A stretch of 5,263 nt of DNA, taken from contig JAKPRU010000788.1 in NCBI GenBank assembly GCA_029557025.1, positions 1 to 5,263 on the forward strand, in the 5' to 3' direction. This stretch comes from Candidatus Omnitrophota bacterium. Its GTDB lineage: Bacteria; Hinthialibacterota; Hinthialibacteria; Hinthialibacterales; JAKPRU01. Made by a program: the position numbers and the translations under genes. This document shows positions 1-5,263 of the stretch, one piece after another (within the stretch, counting starts at the first letter, position 1; each line of letters opens with the position of its first letter). The notes under the pieces are model-generated. The model was not told where the DNA came from. It worked only from the letters and a program-made list of their open reading frames with translations, and did not search any database.

Positions 1-826
1 CGCGAATTCGGGATAATCTTCGATGGACCAGAAACGCACAGGCCACCGCAAACACTCCCATCGATACGACTTGCGAGGTTGAAAGAAAATGCAAAATCTC
101 TCCACGCGGATCACCACGGGTGAACTCCACAAGAAACCGACCGATTGAATAAAGAAGCAGATAAATCAGAAACAAATCTCCCTTTTGACAACCCCGTTTT
201 CGTAAATATAGAAGAATAAGAAAGTTAAGCCACGCCAATGCCGATTCATACAATTGACTGGGATGCACAGGCAGGGAATAGATGTCATCCGGCGTAATCC
301 ATCCTCTTGAGAGGTGATCCAGATAGGCCGGCGCTCCGTCAATCAGCCCGGAAAACGGATCGATGGTGCGGGGAAACCGAACGGCCCAAGGGAGAGAACT
401 TGGGCGACCGTAACAGCAACCGAATCCGAAACACCCCCAACGTCCGATCCCTTGCGCCAGAGACAGGTATGGCGCAATCACATCCGCCACTTTCCAGACA
501 TCCTGGCCCCGACGCCGAATCCAATAGATTGAAGCCGCGATTCCGGCCAGAAGTCCGCCAAAAAAAACATAGCCCTCGCGGGAAAACAGCACCTCAGCCG
601 GATGGTCCAGGAAATAATCGAAGTTCACCAAAATATGCAAAAGGCGCGCACCGAGAAGCGCAGCGACCATGGTTACTACCAACAGATTCTGAAGAAACTC
701 TCCGGGAATCCCTTCTCGTTCCCCGCGCCGGACAATCAGTGACGCCGCGACGGCGAAGGCAATCGCCAGCATGAGTCCATACGTGGTGACTTGGAATCCC
801 CCGATTCGAAATAAAGTGGGGTACAT
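1..826 (-). CDS. lgt: Prolipoprotein diacylglyceryl transferase, 3' end cut by window edge
   Basis: Lgt transfers diacylglycerol from phosphatidylglycerol to the lipobox cysteine of prolipoproteins in the inner membrane, the first step of lipoprotein maturation. The frame is open from ATG at 826 to position 1: 275 codons and no stop, so nearly the full usual length (about 260-290 aa) is present. Visible family marks are the N-terminus MYPTLFRIGGFQVTTYGLML, the glycine pair GG at 90-91 in REGYVFFGGLLAG, the signature GRWGCFGFGCCYGRP (R129, cysteine-rich variant), HPSQLYE at 188-194, and GRFLVEFTRGDPRG at 229-242 with R230, E234 and R237. Several hydrophobic stretches fit the usual seven-helix fold. 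The start is supported by GGAG six bases upstream of ATG. It lies 80 bp downstream of lspA on the same strand, in a probable operon. The residue before GG is Phe, where E. coli has His103. The family call is firm. Confidence 0.96.
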   Translation of the reverse strand, partial: MYPTLFRIGGFQVTTYGLMLAIAFAVAASLIVRRGEREGIPGEFLQNLLVVTMVAALLGARLLHILVNFDYFLDHPAEVLFSREGYVFFGGLLAGIAASIYWIRRRGQDVWKVADVIAPYLSLAQGIGRWGCFGFGCCYGRPSSLPWAVRFPRTIDPFSGLIDGAPAYLDHLSRGWITPDDIYSLPVHPSQLYESALAWLNFLILLYLRKRGCQKGDLFLIYLLLYSIGRFLVEFTRGDPRGEILHFLSTSQVVSMGVFAVACAFLVHRRLSRIR

Positions 827-906
827 ACTGGTCTCCGTGACACAAAACGCCGGCCCGGGGTATGACAATGCCCGACTCGGCACGGCCCCGGGAAGAATCG
901 CCTCAT
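827..906 (-). other. lspA-lgt intergenic spacer with an inverted repeat
   Basis: This 80-base spacer separates the lspA stop from the lgt ATG. Seen directly: a perfect 7-base inverted repeat, cccgggg at 854-860 and ccccggg at 886-892, enclosing a smaller pairing (tgcc 869-872 with ggca 879-882). The lgt ribosome site GGAG follows. There is no T-run, so this is not a standard intrinsic terminator. In the transcript it could form a branched hairpin that affects the lgt:lspA expression ratio or protects mRNA ends. Function is inferred and weak. Confidence 0.35.
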
Positions 907-1446
907 TTATCTGGAAGCGTTGTCATGGGATGATTCCTGGTTTTTCAGGGGAATCCTACCGGATCGATCCGCTAAATGGGAGAGCCATAGGAATCCGGCA
1001 ACGCCGCAGCACAAGGCGGTGTCGGCCGCATTGAAGGTCGGCCAGTGACAGGTTCCGATATAAAAATCCAGGAAATCCACCACATACCCGTCGGTCAACC
1101 GGCTCCAGACGTTCCCGGCTGCGCCCCCGATAATCAAGCCACAGACGCAGGCGGCCGAATATCGACCGGCCTGATAGACATACCGGCCGAGAGCGCCCGC
1201 TAATACCAGGAGGGCCAACGGTGAAAGGAAAGTCAACAACCTGCCCTGCGTCTGAAACAACCCAAAGGCTATGCCGGTGTTTTCGACGTAAGCCAAGGTA
1301 AAAAAGCCGGGAAGAATCGGAATCGGGGAACCGGAAAGAACGGAGCGTGCCCATTCCTTAGTTGCCAAGTCCAATCCCAACACAGCCAAAATCACCGCGA
1401 CAAGGACGATGAGAGACCGGCGAGATTTATTGGGCTTGCCCGGCAA
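907..1446 (-). CDS. lspA: Lipoprotein signal peptidase (signal peptidase II)
   Basis: LspA is the inner-membrane aspartyl protease that removes the signal peptide from diacylglyceryl-modified prolipoproteins, the step after Lgt. From the proposed TTG start at 1446 the protein is 179 aa. It has a basic N-terminus (GKPNKSRR), TM1 at about 11-27 ending in GLDLATKEW (D26), the NTGIAFGLF motif (N56), TM2 at about 69-91, TM3 at about 96-114 with GGAAGN (N112), catalytic D124 in GYVVDFLDF, and WPTFNAADTAL with catalytic D142 leading into TM4. The frame stays open upstream to 1578, but that part lies inside the zinc-finger gene and lacks LspA character. No in-frame ATG fits, so TTG at 1446 is the best start; it overlaps the upstream gene by 20 bp, suggesting translational coupling. 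GGAG sits unusually close to it. Oddity: the usual GNxxDR reads GNVWSR, so Asp115 is Ser. Family certain, start uncertain. Confidence 0.93.
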   Translation of the reverse strand: MPGKPNKSRRSLIVLVAVILAVLGLDLATKEWARSVLSGSPIPILPGFFTLAYVENTGIAFGLFQTQGRLLTFLSPLALLVLAGALGRYVYQAGRYSAACVCGLIIGGAAGNVWSRLTDGYVVDFLDFYIGTCHWPTFNAADTALCCGVAGFLWLSHLADRSGRIPLKNQESSHDNASR

Positions 1447-1798
1447 GCTCCATTCGGCGTCTGCATGAGATGCAGTATCGTGCAAAAGGTTTGGCAACGA
1501 GCCGTTCTTGGGGGATGGAGGCTCCACATCCTTCACAGATGCCGTATTGCATGTGGTCGATCCGTTCCAGTGCATCATCGATCAGTTTCAGAATATCGCC
1601 CTCTTGTGACAAGAACGTAAGATTTTTCTCGAGTTGCTCCTCATCACTGCCGGTCTCGGCCATGTGGATTCCATAGCCGGAGGAGTCGCGGGACGGACCG
1701 TTGGAATAATTCGATTCAAGTCGGGCAATCTGTCCGGCGACTTCTTCTTTCTTGCGGGCCAGAATCTTGCGAAACCGCGCCAATTCTTTTTTGTTCAT
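1427..1798 (-). CDS. TraR/DksA-family C4 zinc-finger protein
   Basis: This 123-aa protein belongs to the DksA/TraR group, small proteins that reach the RNA polymerase secondary channel and alter transcription, often with ppGpp. Residues 1-82 are highly charged and helical (MNKKELARFRKILARKKEEV onward; LKLIDDALERI at 70-80), fitting the coiled-coil arm. A four-cysteine zinc finger follows: C88-x2-C91-x17-C109-x2-C112, in the typical context YGICEGCG...ERL.AKPFARYC. The region that would form the coiled-coil tip reads MAETGSDEEQ at 46-55, acidic but without the DxxDxA tip of E. coli DksA, so polymerase effects may differ. The start is ATG 1796-1798, preceded by a strong GGAGGT site four to five bases away. 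An upstream in-frame ATG at 1897 would add 33 residues with no family character and lacks this support. It is the first gene of the probable dksA-like/lspA/lgt operon and overlaps lspA. The specific role is unknown. Confidence 0.93.
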   Translation of the reverse strand: MNKKELARFRKILARKKEEVAGQIARLESNYSNGPSRDSSGYGIHMAETGSDEEQLEKNLTFLSQEGDILKLIDDALERIDHMQYGICEGCGASIPQERLVAKPFARYCISCRRRMELAGQAQ

Positions 1799-1993
1799 GC
1801 CACCTCCGCTCGGGGCAGTCAGGAATCCCCGGCTCTCTGAACGGTGATGATATCCCCATAAGGGAATCAACGAGCCTATCATTCCTGAATGGCTCAAGCA
1901 AGGAGCGGTGTCAGCGTATACGGACAGGTTGGATATTCAACGGCCCCTGTTATTTCCCAATTTTCAACAGCGCGCGTATTCCACGCAGGCATC

Positions 1994-2022
1994 TTGCCGA
2001 TGATCTTCAAACGAAGTATTCT
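1994..2022 (+). promoter_or_regulatory. Candidate sigma70-type promoter for the PC4-like gene
   Basis: TTGCCG at 1994-1999 and TATTCT at 2017-2022 are separated by exactly 17 bases, each matching four of six consensus positions. Transcription from here would start near 2029 and give a leader of about 60 bases before the GTG at 2092. This rests only on pattern matching and such matches are common by chance. Confidence 0.3.
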
Positions 2023-2049
2023 CATGGAAGTTTTTTCAAGAATCTATTC

Positions 2050-2064
2050 CAAGCCGACGGCTTG
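2050..2064 (+). promoter_or_regulatory. Small hairpin in the 5' leader of the PC4-like gene
   Basis: caagcc (2050-2055) and ggcttg (2059-2064) form a perfect six-base stem with a three-base loop, 27 bases before the GTG start and about 14 bases ahead of the AGGAGGG ribosome site. It could influence mRNA stability or translation, but there is no T-run and no recognised regulatory RNA motif. The structure is seen; any role is inference. Confidence 0.3.
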
Positions 2065-2091
2065 TTGGCCCAGCCTGTCAGGAGGGCAAAC

Positions 2092-2349
2092 GTGGCAGAA
2101 GATCAATTAGTCTATGAGTTTCACAAGAGCGCGGATGAAAGGGTCCGTGCGACAATCGGAGAGTTTCGCGGACGGAAAACGGTGGGGATCCGCATCTTTT
2201 ATGAGGATGTGGACGGTGAATGGAAACCCACCAAGAAGGGCATTACTCTCAACGCCGAACTTTTCCCGGAGCTTAAGAAAGCGGTGGAGATGATTGAAGC
2301 CGGATTGCAGCAAGAGGGGCAGAAGGGACCTTCGTCGTCCGGGGAATAG
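2092..2349 (+). CDS. PC4/YdbC-like single-stranded nucleic-acid-binding protein
   Basis: This 85-aa protein resembles the transcriptional coactivator p15 (PC4) domain, whose members form dimers that bind single-stranded DNA; bacterial examples are annotated YdbC-like or PC4 family. Family-type features are the beta strands around YEFHKSADERVRATIGEF (8-25), the core GRKTVGIRIFYED (27-39), and GEWKPTKKGITLNAE (42-56), followed by an amphipathic helix ELKKAVEMIEAG (60-71) suited to dimerisation. The tail 73-85 is polar and probably disordered. The start is GTG at 2092, supported by AGGAGGG six bases upstream; a longer TTG start at 2062 is possible but has no ribosome site and adds ten atypical residues. 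The gene stands alone, divergent from the zinc-finger/lspA/lgt group and convergent with the large hydrolase. Its role in transcription, replication or repair cannot be told from the sequence. Confidence 0.9.
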   Translation: MAEDQLVYEFHKSADERVRATIGEFRGRKTVGIRIFYEDVDGEWKPTKKGITLNAELFPELKKAVEMIEAGLQQEGQKGPSSSGE

Positions 2350-2369
2350 CGCCGCAGCGTTCGCCCATC

Positions 2370-2419
2370 GACAGGCACAGAGGCCTGTCCCACCAGTGGG
2401 CCAGGCGTCCCTGCCTGGC
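2370..2419. repeat. Cluster of three adjacent hairpins, likely interspersed (REP-like) repeat
   Basis: Three inverted repeats lie end to end between convergent genes: gacaggc/gcctgtc (2370-2376 with 2383-2389, loop of six), cccac/gtggg (2389-2393 with 2396-2400), and gccaggc/gcctggc (2400-2406 with 2413-2419, loop of six). The outer two hairpins resemble each other: both have seven-base stems with a CAGGC/GCCTG core and six-base loops. This symmetric pattern is what REP-like interspersed repeats look like. With no T-run it is not a textbook terminator, although it could act at the 3' ends of both converging transcripts. Only one copy is visible, so calling it a dispersed repeat is inference. 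Confidence 0.55.
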
Positions 2420-2457
2420 AGAGAAGGGCGGGAAGCACGCTTTCTTCACCCCAATCA

Positions 2458-2473
2458 CCGGCTCCGCCGGAGC
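2458..2473 (-). terminator. Possible weak 3'-end hairpin after the large hydrolase gene
   Basis: Just past the TAG stop at 2481-2483, two overlapping stems are possible: ccggc/gccgg (2458-2462 with 2466-2470) and gctcc/ggagc (2461-2465 with 2469-2473), each with a three-base loop. No U-tract follows on the minus strand, so intrinsic termination is doubtful. It may serve as a 3'-end stabiliser. Confidence 0.25.
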
Positions 2474-2480
2474 GATGCTC

Positions 2481-5263
2481 CTAATAGAGCGACCACTCTG
2501 AAATCCCCGGCCGGATATTCATCCGGTTGAGCGGAATCGGACCGGCGTAATCCGTTCCCACGATCACGTCATTTTGTGAGGAGACCCCATAAACAAACAG
2601 CGGGTCAATGCTCCGCCAACTTTCGGGGAGATCGGCCAGGGGAATCCGGAATGGTTCCGGGCAATCGGCCGGCAGATTCCGGGCCAGAAGATATTCATTG
2701 CCGTTGTTCGGGATGAGATCGGTATCCAGGTACAGAGCCACAGTCAGATTGATATACAGGCGCTCATCCGCAAACCAGGCCAGTTCGATCCGGTCGCTCG
2801 GTAATTGGGGGTGAACCAGAATGAGCGGCTTGTATGGTCCCAGATAGGCGGCGTCGATCTCTGCGGTCGTGGGATTTGCCTCGAAACGGTTGTCGATCTC
2901 AAAGATCATATCGAACATCTCGACCGCATCCGGGAAACTGATCAGGCCGTTCTGCACAAAATCGCTTGCGGAATACCCCGTGGCCACATAAGGAGCTCCG
3001 AGTTGGTCCAGCGATGACACGCGCTGCCACTGCGTTCCAGGTGAGAATCGGCCCCCAACCCGGACATCCGCCAGCTTGTGATCCTTCTGCGGGTTGCGAA
3101 ATCGATCAAACATGGCCAAGTGAATATAGATGTAGCGGTCGGAACCGGCTCCCCTTGTCTTTCTGGCCCAACAAAAAAACAACAATGGTTCATTCGTTGC
3201 ATAAGGGCGTTCTCCCAGGGCGTTCAATCCGGACACGACATTGGCGGTTATCGTACCGGGGAACCAGGTTGTGGTGAGTGTACTGTCCTGACCGACGCCT
3301 GTGGTAGGCGGATAATCCAGACGAATCATTCCGTTGCCGAGAAAAGATTGTTCCGCTGTGACAATGGAAACGGAGGCTCCGGCAGCGATGGACTCGTCGG
3401 ATGGGGGAGTTCTCATCCAGGGCGAAGCGACAATGCCCGCTGTGCCTGACCAGATGACATCCATGCCGGCATTGACCAGGATATTCTCCGACAGGTCGAG
3501 AATCTCGATTTCCCGGCTCGCGTGATGAATGCCGACATCCGCGTAGAGAGTGCAGGTCCCCCCGCGAATTCCACTGAGTACACCCTCCTGGGAGATCACC
3601 GCCAGGCCGGTTTCCTGAACGATCCGCCATCCCGGCGCCAGGGTTTCGTCGTTCGGCCCTTTTGCCTCGAACTGCGCCGGAACGCGAGCGACAATCGGAT
3701 TGACGGGTCCGGAAATGGTGATCGCCGCCTGCGGGTTCGGCGACAGGTACAGCGCCACGGACTCGAACCGATTCAACGGCCCGATTCCATTTGCCGAAAG
3801 ACCGATCTCGGTTGCCGGGATAGACAATTCATATTCCTCAAGCGACCCATCCTGACGAATGACCAGCAGTTCCGCGTAGCTCGCCGACGGAAAGGTGAAA
3901 ACCGGATTGATTGTCATGCTGGTGTTGGACCAGAACAACACAATCCGGTCCAAGCCGTTCACAAACGACCGATAAGAATGGCCGATAGACATATATTCGG
4001 ATGGGTATTGGGGACCGGTAGATCGAGGAGCAACGGCATTCACTGTATCCTCGCCCACGGAACCGCATAAAAATCGCACCAGGCGGGGATAAACCTTGTA
4101 TCCCGGTGTCTCTTCCGGCGGAGAAGGGTAGCGGGTTTTCAGAATATAGTTGTCGCGAACAAGCGCCAGGTCGCGGGGGAAGATGTACCAATTGTATGCC
4201 TCAAAAAAGAGAAGCGGCGAGACACCCTGAGCAAGATTCTGAGCGAGGAACCGGACCATGAAACTCGGCATGAGTTGTTCCTCGTACAACTGGCTGCTTT
4301 TGTGTCCCCATTCATCGGCCATAAACCGCAGGTTGGTTCCTTTTGCGAATTCGATAGCGGCATCCGGGGCCGTGTAGTAATCCAGATCGACGGCGGCATT
4401 TGCATCCGTAGGCCACTGCTGCACAAAGGAGTGCAGAGACACAAAATCCACATAATTGGCTAGGCCGCGCTGAATCAACCGTGTCAGAAGAATCGCCGAT
4501 TGGGAGTACGGATCGGTTTGATTGGCATCCAGCAGTCCAAGCGCGGAGATCTTGGCGGTCGGGTCCAACTCCCGGATGACCCGTGAGGCGCGAACAATGA
4601 GTTCCAGGACAAATTGATCGAACAATTCTCCGAACCGCGCCGCGTTTATTTGAGCGCGAGAAACGCTCATTCCTGACGCTTGCAACCTCTCCTCGGAAAA
4701 CAGAAACGAATCCGGTTCATTTAAGACCTGCCAGATCTCGATATGATCGCGATGTGCCGCCACGGTCGCCGCAACGCAGCGCTCCCAGGCATCCATCCGG
4801 TCCTCGCCGGAGCGGGGAACTCCATCCGTCGAGTACTGCTTGACCTTCATGTAATACTCGAAGGTGACCCCCGCGGCCGCATCGTAGAGCATCGGTTCCA
4901 CCCAATTCGGGGGTGGAAATCCCAGCAGACCGATTACCTGGGAGTTCAACTGCCTAAGCACAAAACGCTTGTCGAAATTGCCCCGCTCAAATGTGAATTG
5001 TCCTTCTGTTTTCGGTTCGAGACTATTCCAGAGAAGGTCCACTTGCGAGAAACTGTTCGGTACATCCCGCACAGGAATAAGTTCCATCGCCAACCGGGAG
5101 TACAGTTCCTTCCGCTCCTCCAAACTTGGAGCGGCAAGACTTCCCGACGCATCGACGACGATGTAACCACCTCCCACACAGGCATCATAAAAATCCCCCC
5201 ATTGCTCATCGAGGCTGATGGAAGCGTCGACTGAGTTCTCCGGCAGGGCCGATATTTCCGGAA
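2481..5263 (-). CDS. Large multidomain protein with GH-A (GH39-like) hydrolase barrel, 5' end outside window
   Basis: The frame ends with TAG at 2481-2483 and is open to position 5263, giving at least 926 codons. GTG at 5177 lacks a ribosome site, so the true start and any signal peptide lie outside. Numbered from that GTG, residues about 30-370 resemble a clan GH-A TIM barrel: VDLLWNSLEP (47-56), acid/base candidate E154 in IEIWQVLNEPD, SLHSF with H249, and nucleophile candidate E289 in FMADEWG. Residues about 395-480 look like the beta-sandwich following GH39-type barrels (IVLFWSN, ESVALYLS). Residues 484-560 resemble a bacterial Ig-like BIG2 domain (ISQEGVLSGIRGGTCTLYA). Residues 564-780 resemble a jelly-roll carbohydrate-binding domain beginning ILVNAGMDV. 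Residues 781-898 are an unidentified beta-rich domain with LYLDTDLIPNNGNEYLL. A secreted or surface glycan-degrading role is inferred. Substrate is unknown, and no C-terminal sorting signal is evident. Confidence 0.82.
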   Translation of the reverse strand, partial: PEISALPENSVDASISLDEQWGDFYDACVGGGYIVVDASGSLAAPSLEERKELYSRLAMELIPVRDVPNSFSQVDLLWNSLEPKTEGQFTFERGNFDKRFVLRQLNSQVIGLLGFPPPNWVEPMLYDAAAGVTFEYYMKVKQYSTDGVPRSGEDRMDAWERCVAATVAAHRDHIEIWQVLNEPDSFLFSEERLQASGMSVSRAQINAARFGELFDQFVLELIVRASRVIRELDPTAKISALGLLDANQTDPYSQSAILLTRLIQRGLANYVDFVSLHSFVQQWPTDANAAVDLDYYTAPDAAIEFAKGTNLRFMADEWGHKSSQLYEEQLMPSFMVRFLAQNLAQGVSPLLFFEAYNWYIFPRDLALVRDNYILKTRYPSPPEETPGYKVYPRLVRFLCGSVGEDTVNAVAPRSTGPQYPSEYMSIGHSYRSFVNGLDRIVLFWSNTSMTINPVFTFPSASYAELLVIRQDGSLEEYELSIPATEIGLSANGIGPLNRFESVALYLSPNPQAAITISGPVNPIVARVPAQFEAKGPNDETLAPGWRIVQETGLAVISQEGVLSGIRGGTCTLYADVGIHHASREIEILDLSENILVNAGMDVIWSGTAGIVASPWMRTPPSDESIAAGASVSIVTAEQSFLGNGMIRLDYPPTTGVGQDSTLTTTWFPGTITANVVSGLNALGERPYATNEPLLFFCWARKTRGAGSDRYIYIHLAMFDRFRNPQKDHKLADVRVGGRFSPGTQWQRVSSLDQLGAPYVATGYSASDFVQNGLISFPDAVEMFDMIFEIDNRFEANPTTAEIDAAYLGPYKPLILVHPQLPSDRIELAWFADERLYINLTVALYLDTDLIPNNGNEYLLARNLPADCPEPFRIPLADLPESWRSIDPLFVYGVSSQNDVIVGTDYAGPIPLNRMNIRPGISEWSLY

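Larger units (their letters stand above)
1799..2091. other. Divergent intergenic region between the zinc-finger gene and the PC4 gene
   Basis: These 293 bases carry no convincing gene; the short frames crossing it have no ribosome site or family character. It should hold the promoters of both divergent genes. Toward the minus strand, the best candidate is TTGCTT (1901-1896) and TAGGCT (1878-1873) with a 17-base spacer, each matching only three of six consensus bases. A small palindrome, cattc-ct-gaatg at 1880-1891, lies inside that spacer and could be an operator, but short palindromes arise by chance. The ribosome site of the zinc-finger gene is at about 1802-1808. Confidence 0.5.

Noticed and set aside
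560..567. Run of eight A (T on the coding strand) as a possible frameshift or phase-variation site in lgt
   Set aside because: The frame is intact on both sides with conserved motifs before and after, and a single homopolymer of this length is not evidence of variation.
307..774. Plus-strand open frame of 155 codons
   Set aside because: It lies antisense to the well-supported lgt gene, is rich in Arg and Pro as expected of a shadow frame, and has no family character or ribosome site.
594..845. Minus-strand frame covering the 5' end of lgt
   Set aside because: It is an out-of-frame reading of lgt; the correct frame from 826 gives the full set of Lgt motifs without any frameshift.
2370..2473. 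CRISPR-like or attachment-site repeats
   Set aside because: There are no regularly spaced direct repeats with spacers and no neighbouring integrase or cas gene; the pattern is short inverted repeats.
3522..4070. Plus-strand open frame of 182 codons
   Set aside because: It is antisense to the continuous large hydrolase frame, with biased Arg/Asp content and no recognisable domain.
5175..5177. GTG as the start of the large gene
   Set aside because: There is no ribosome site upstream and the same frame stays open for 28 more codons to the window edge, so the gene most likely begins outside.
4743..5234. Plus-strand open frame of 163 codons near the right edge
   Set aside because: It is antisense to the barrel region, which has clear GH-A motifs in the minus frame.

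Overview
The window looks like bacterial chromosome, moderately GC-rich, with Shine-Dalgarno-type ribosome sites (GGAG, GGAGGT, GGAGGG) ahead of several genes. Four of the five genes belong to recognisable families. The combination of a small DksA-type zinc-finger protein directly upstream of lspA and lgt, a PC4-type ssDNA-binding protein, and a large multidomain glycoside-hydrolase-like protein would fit an uncultured environmental lineage (for example a PVC-superphylum or Omnitrophota-like group). The phylum cannot be settled from this sequence, and that assignment is inference only.

Layout. Positions 1-1798 hold three genes on the minus strand, transcribed toward position 1. They are a TraR/DksA-type C4 zinc-finger protein (1427-1798), lspA signal peptidase II (907-1446, overlapping the previous gene by about 20 bp), and lgt prolipoprotein diacylglyceryl transferase (826 down to the window edge, 3' end cut off). 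Lgt and LspA carry out the first two steps of lipoprotein maturation at the inner membrane, so this is probably a lipoprotein-processing operon headed by a small RNA-polymerase-binding-type regulator. Positions 1799-2091 are a divergent intergenic region with weak promoter-like sequences. Positions 2092-2349 (plus strand) encode a compact PC4/YdbC-like protein starting at GTG. Positions 2350-2480 separate convergent genes and contain a cluster of short GC-rich hairpins that looks like an interspersed repeat.

Positions 2481-5263 (minus strand) are one continuous reading frame that is still open at the window edge: at least 926 codons, with the N-terminus missing. It looks like a clan GH-A (GH39-like) TIM-barrel hydrolase with candidate catalytic glutamates, followed by a beta-sandwich, a bacterial Ig-like (BIG2-type) segment, a carbohydrate-binding-like domain and an unidentified C-terminal domain.

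The most notable points are the unplaced large hydrolase, the hairpin repeat at 2370-2419, and an LspA in which a usually conserved Asp is replaced by Ser. No mobile element, CRISPR array, tRNA or rRNA was seen. No clearly new multi-gene system was found.
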